Source: an uncultured Rickettsiales bacterium (lineage in GTDB: Bacteria; Pseudomonadota; Alphaproteobacteria; Rickettsiales; UBA1997). Taken from it: a stretch of 14,911 nt of DNA. A model generated the notes under the pieces. The model ran no database searches and was not told the origin of the DNA. It worked only from the letters and a program-made list of their open reading frames with translations. The position numbers were made by a program, and so were the translations under genes. Of the stretch, positions 13,986-14,911 are shown piece by piece. Position 1 is the first letter of the stretch. Each line of letters begins with the position of its first letter. The DNA lies in the NCBI GenBank assembly GCA_937927795.1, contig CALBSF010000138.1, positions 1 through 14,911 on the forward strand, read 5' to 3'.

Positions 13986-14050
13986 GTGGATTATTGTTAT
14001 GACAAGCATAAGACAGCCCGTCATAACAATATCAAACAACATTAATCCAC
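13986..14050 (-). promoter_or_regulatory. Large two-part dyad in the ompW leader
   Basis: Outer arms TAATCCAC (14043-14050) and GTGGATTA (13986-13993) flank inner arms GTCATAACAA (14020-14029) and TTGTTATGAC (13994-14003). All 18 pairs are perfect. On the right side the arms are contiguous; on the left 13 bases separate them. The central loop is 16 nt. If transcription starts near 14052, the ompW mRNA would begin almost exactly with the outer arm and fold into this hairpin. It could act as an RNA leader structure or as a DNA operator; the sequence does not decide between these. Confidence 0.6.
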
Positions 14051-14058
14051 GGCAAAAC

Positions 14059-14099
14059 AAATTAGCAAAAATCAATTTATTGTAATTGACTTAGGTCAA
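14059..14099 (-). promoter_or_regulatory. Class II FNR-type promoter for the ompW-cyd-hemN operon
   Basis: Reading on the minus strand, the dyad at 14099-14086 (TTGAC-N4-GTCAA) is followed after 21 bases by TAATTT (14064-14059), a fair -10. FNR-family class II promoters place the dyad at -41.5 with about 22 bases to the -10, which this fits within one base. There is no separate -35, as usual for such promoters. Transcription would start near 14052. The match is positional and by consensus only. Confidence 0.5.
14086..14099. promoter_or_regulatory. FNR/DNR-type operator, perfect TTGAC-N4-GTCAA dyad
   Basis: TTGAC (14086-14090), TTAG, GTCAA (14095-14099) is a perfect inverted repeat of the half-site recognised by Crp/Fnr proteins that carry the E-x2-S-R recognition motif, which the adjacent regulator has (Glu186, Ser189, Arg190). 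It lies 19 bases before the regulator's start codon, a position that would block its own transcription, and at activating distance for ompW on the other strand. It is the only such perfect site I noticed in the window. Confidence 0.7.
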
Positions 14100-14118
14100 G
14101 CGAAGAAAAAAAATTAAA

Positions 14119-14835
14119 ATGAATAAAAACATTGAACGCATCAACAAAATCAAGCTATTTAATAATATAGAAAATGGCGCACTGCAGCAATTATTAAAGA
14201 ATGCAAAAATTAATAATCATGCAAAAGAAAAAAATTTATTTATAAAAGATGATAAAATAAATTTCTTTCATATAATTATTGAAGGCGCAGTAAAGCTATC
14301 TACGGTTAATTTTGAAGGTGAAGAAGCGGTTGTAAAAATTACACAAAAACAAGATTATATTTTTGATGTTTTTACAGATATTGCTTTATGCGATGCTATC
14401 GCTATTGAGAAATGTGAAACATTGTCAATTCCAATTGAAGAAATAAGAAAAGTCATTAGAGAAAATAATATTTTAGCTTATAATTTTTTACTTAGCGAAA
14501 CCATGCAAAATAAAAAATTAATTAACCAAATAATTCAGCTAAAGCTAGCAAGTGCAAAAGAAAAATTGGGACAATTTTTATTAGAAAATTCTTTTCAAAA
14601 TGGCGATAGACTCAATAATATCGATCTAAAATATGAAAAATCATTAATCGCTTCTTATCTTGGAATTAAGCCAGAAACTCTGTCTCGCACTTTACAAAAG
14701 TTAAAAGAAGAAGGGGAAATTTCTACTCAAAAAAATAAAATTATTATTAATAAAAAAGAATCTTTATGTAAATATTGTAACAGCGATTTAGCGGCTAAAT
14801 GCAATAATCGCGATGAAGATTTTTGTGAGCAATAG
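14119..14835 (+). CDS. Crp/Fnr-family transcriptional regulator with a Cys-rich C-terminal tail
   Basis: This encodes 238 aa. Residues 12-110 form the cyclic-nucleotide-binding-like sensor barrel, 115-150 a dimerisation helix (AYNFLLSETMQNKKLINQII), and 150-210 a winged helix. The recognition helix is SYLGIKPETLSRTLQKLKEEG, with Glu186, Ser189 and Arg190 in the FNR/DNR arrangement that reads TTGAC or TTGAT. The N-terminal cysteine cluster of FNR is absent: the first 90 residues contain no Cys. Only Cys91 and Cys99 occur in the barrel. The protein instead ends with Cys217-x2-Cys220-x7-Cys228-x7-Cys236 after the wing, a possible metal or iron-sulfur site. The gene is divergent from the ompW-cyd-hemN operon and has a matching dyad 19 bases upstream, so I infer it controls that operon and itself. 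Sensing of oxygen, nitric oxide or metal cannot be told from sequence. Confidence 0.88.
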   Translation: MNKNIERINKIKLFNNIENGALQQLLKNAKINNHAKEKNLFIKDDKINFFHIIIEGAVKLSTVNFEGEEAVVKITQKQDYIFDVFTDIALCDAIAIEKCETLSIPIEEIRKVIRENNILAYNFLLSETMQNKKLINQIIQLKLASAKEKLGQFLLENSFQNGDRLNNIDLKYEKSLIASYLGIKPETLSRTLQKLKEEGEISTQKNKIIINKKESLCKYCNSDLAAKCNNRDEDFCEQ

Positions 14836-14911
14836 ACGCTGTTGCAAAGGTTATTATATACCAAATTCTAAATCTCTTGATATTTTAAATTATTTATGAT
14901 TTTCTTAAAAT

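Noticed and set aside
14836..14850. GACGCTGTTGCAAAGG-like string right after the regulator stop, similar to IS6-family terminal repeats (CTGTTGCAAA core)
   Set aside because: Only one end is present, with no transposase or second repeat in the window; a 10-base match is not enough to call an insertion sequence.
1..14911. CRISPR arrays, tRNA or rRNA genes, and integrase or transposase genes
   Set aside because: No spaced direct repeats of CRISPR size, no cloverleaf or rRNA-like sequence, and no recombinase motifs were seen on either strand.

Overview
The window is AT-rich DNA from a Gram-negative bacterium. Several envelope proteins carry signal peptides (lipoprotein, TolC-like, OmpW-like), there is an RND pump, and there is a full cytochrome bd locus with CydX. 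An FNR-type dyad (TTGAC-N4-GTCAA) next to a Crp/Fnr regulator, together with the base composition, suggests a proteobacterium, perhaps an AT-rich alphaproteobacterium. This assignment is inference; no rRNA or tRNA gene is present to settle it. Most starts lack a clear Shine-Dalgarno sequence.

Layout, left to right. Positions 1-443 contain no gene but hold degenerate inverted repeats and a good sigma70-like promoter for a small lipoprotein gene (444-1058, +). A two-hairpin repeat (1083-1134) separates it from a convergent minus-strand efflux operon read from 5870 down to 1148: a DUF2892-type membrane protein, a TolC-like outer-membrane channel, and an RND permease whose start overlaps the tolC-like gene. 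No periplasmic adaptor gene lies in this operon. The RND gene carries two in-frame palindromic insertions built on GGGGTCAG/CTGACCCC. Upstream is a separate minus-strand gene (5960-8065) for a membrane-anchored protein in which I recognise the peptidase S66 (LD-carboxypeptidase/MccF) fold with a complete Ser-Glu-His triad and a long unknown C-terminal extension. Next is a minus-strand toxin-antitoxin pair (8224-8796): a RelE-like toxin preceded by an AbrB-like antitoxin.

The right third is a microaerobic respiration locus. On the minus strand, from 13962 down to 8916, are ompW, a two-helix small membrane protein, cydA, cydB, cydX (41 codons) and hemN (oxygen-independent coproporphyrinogen III oxidase). 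A Crp/Fnr-family regulator (14119-14835, +) is divergent from it. The shared 156-bp intergenic region contains a perfect TTGAC-TTAG-GTCAA dyad. It is placed as a class II activator site for ompW and as a possible autorepressor site for the regulator, followed by a large dyad that would form the 5' leader of the ompW-cyd-hemN transcript. Together these genes would make a high-affinity quinol oxidase, supply haem for it when oxygen is low, and place it under a redox or gas-responsive regulator.

The most unusual points are: the regulator lacks the N-terminal FNR cysteines but has a four-cysteine C-terminal tail; CydX also has a four-cysteine tail; the leader dyad; the small protein in front of cydA; the palindromic elements inside the RND gene; the efflux operon without an adaptor; and the membrane-anchored, extended S66-like protein.
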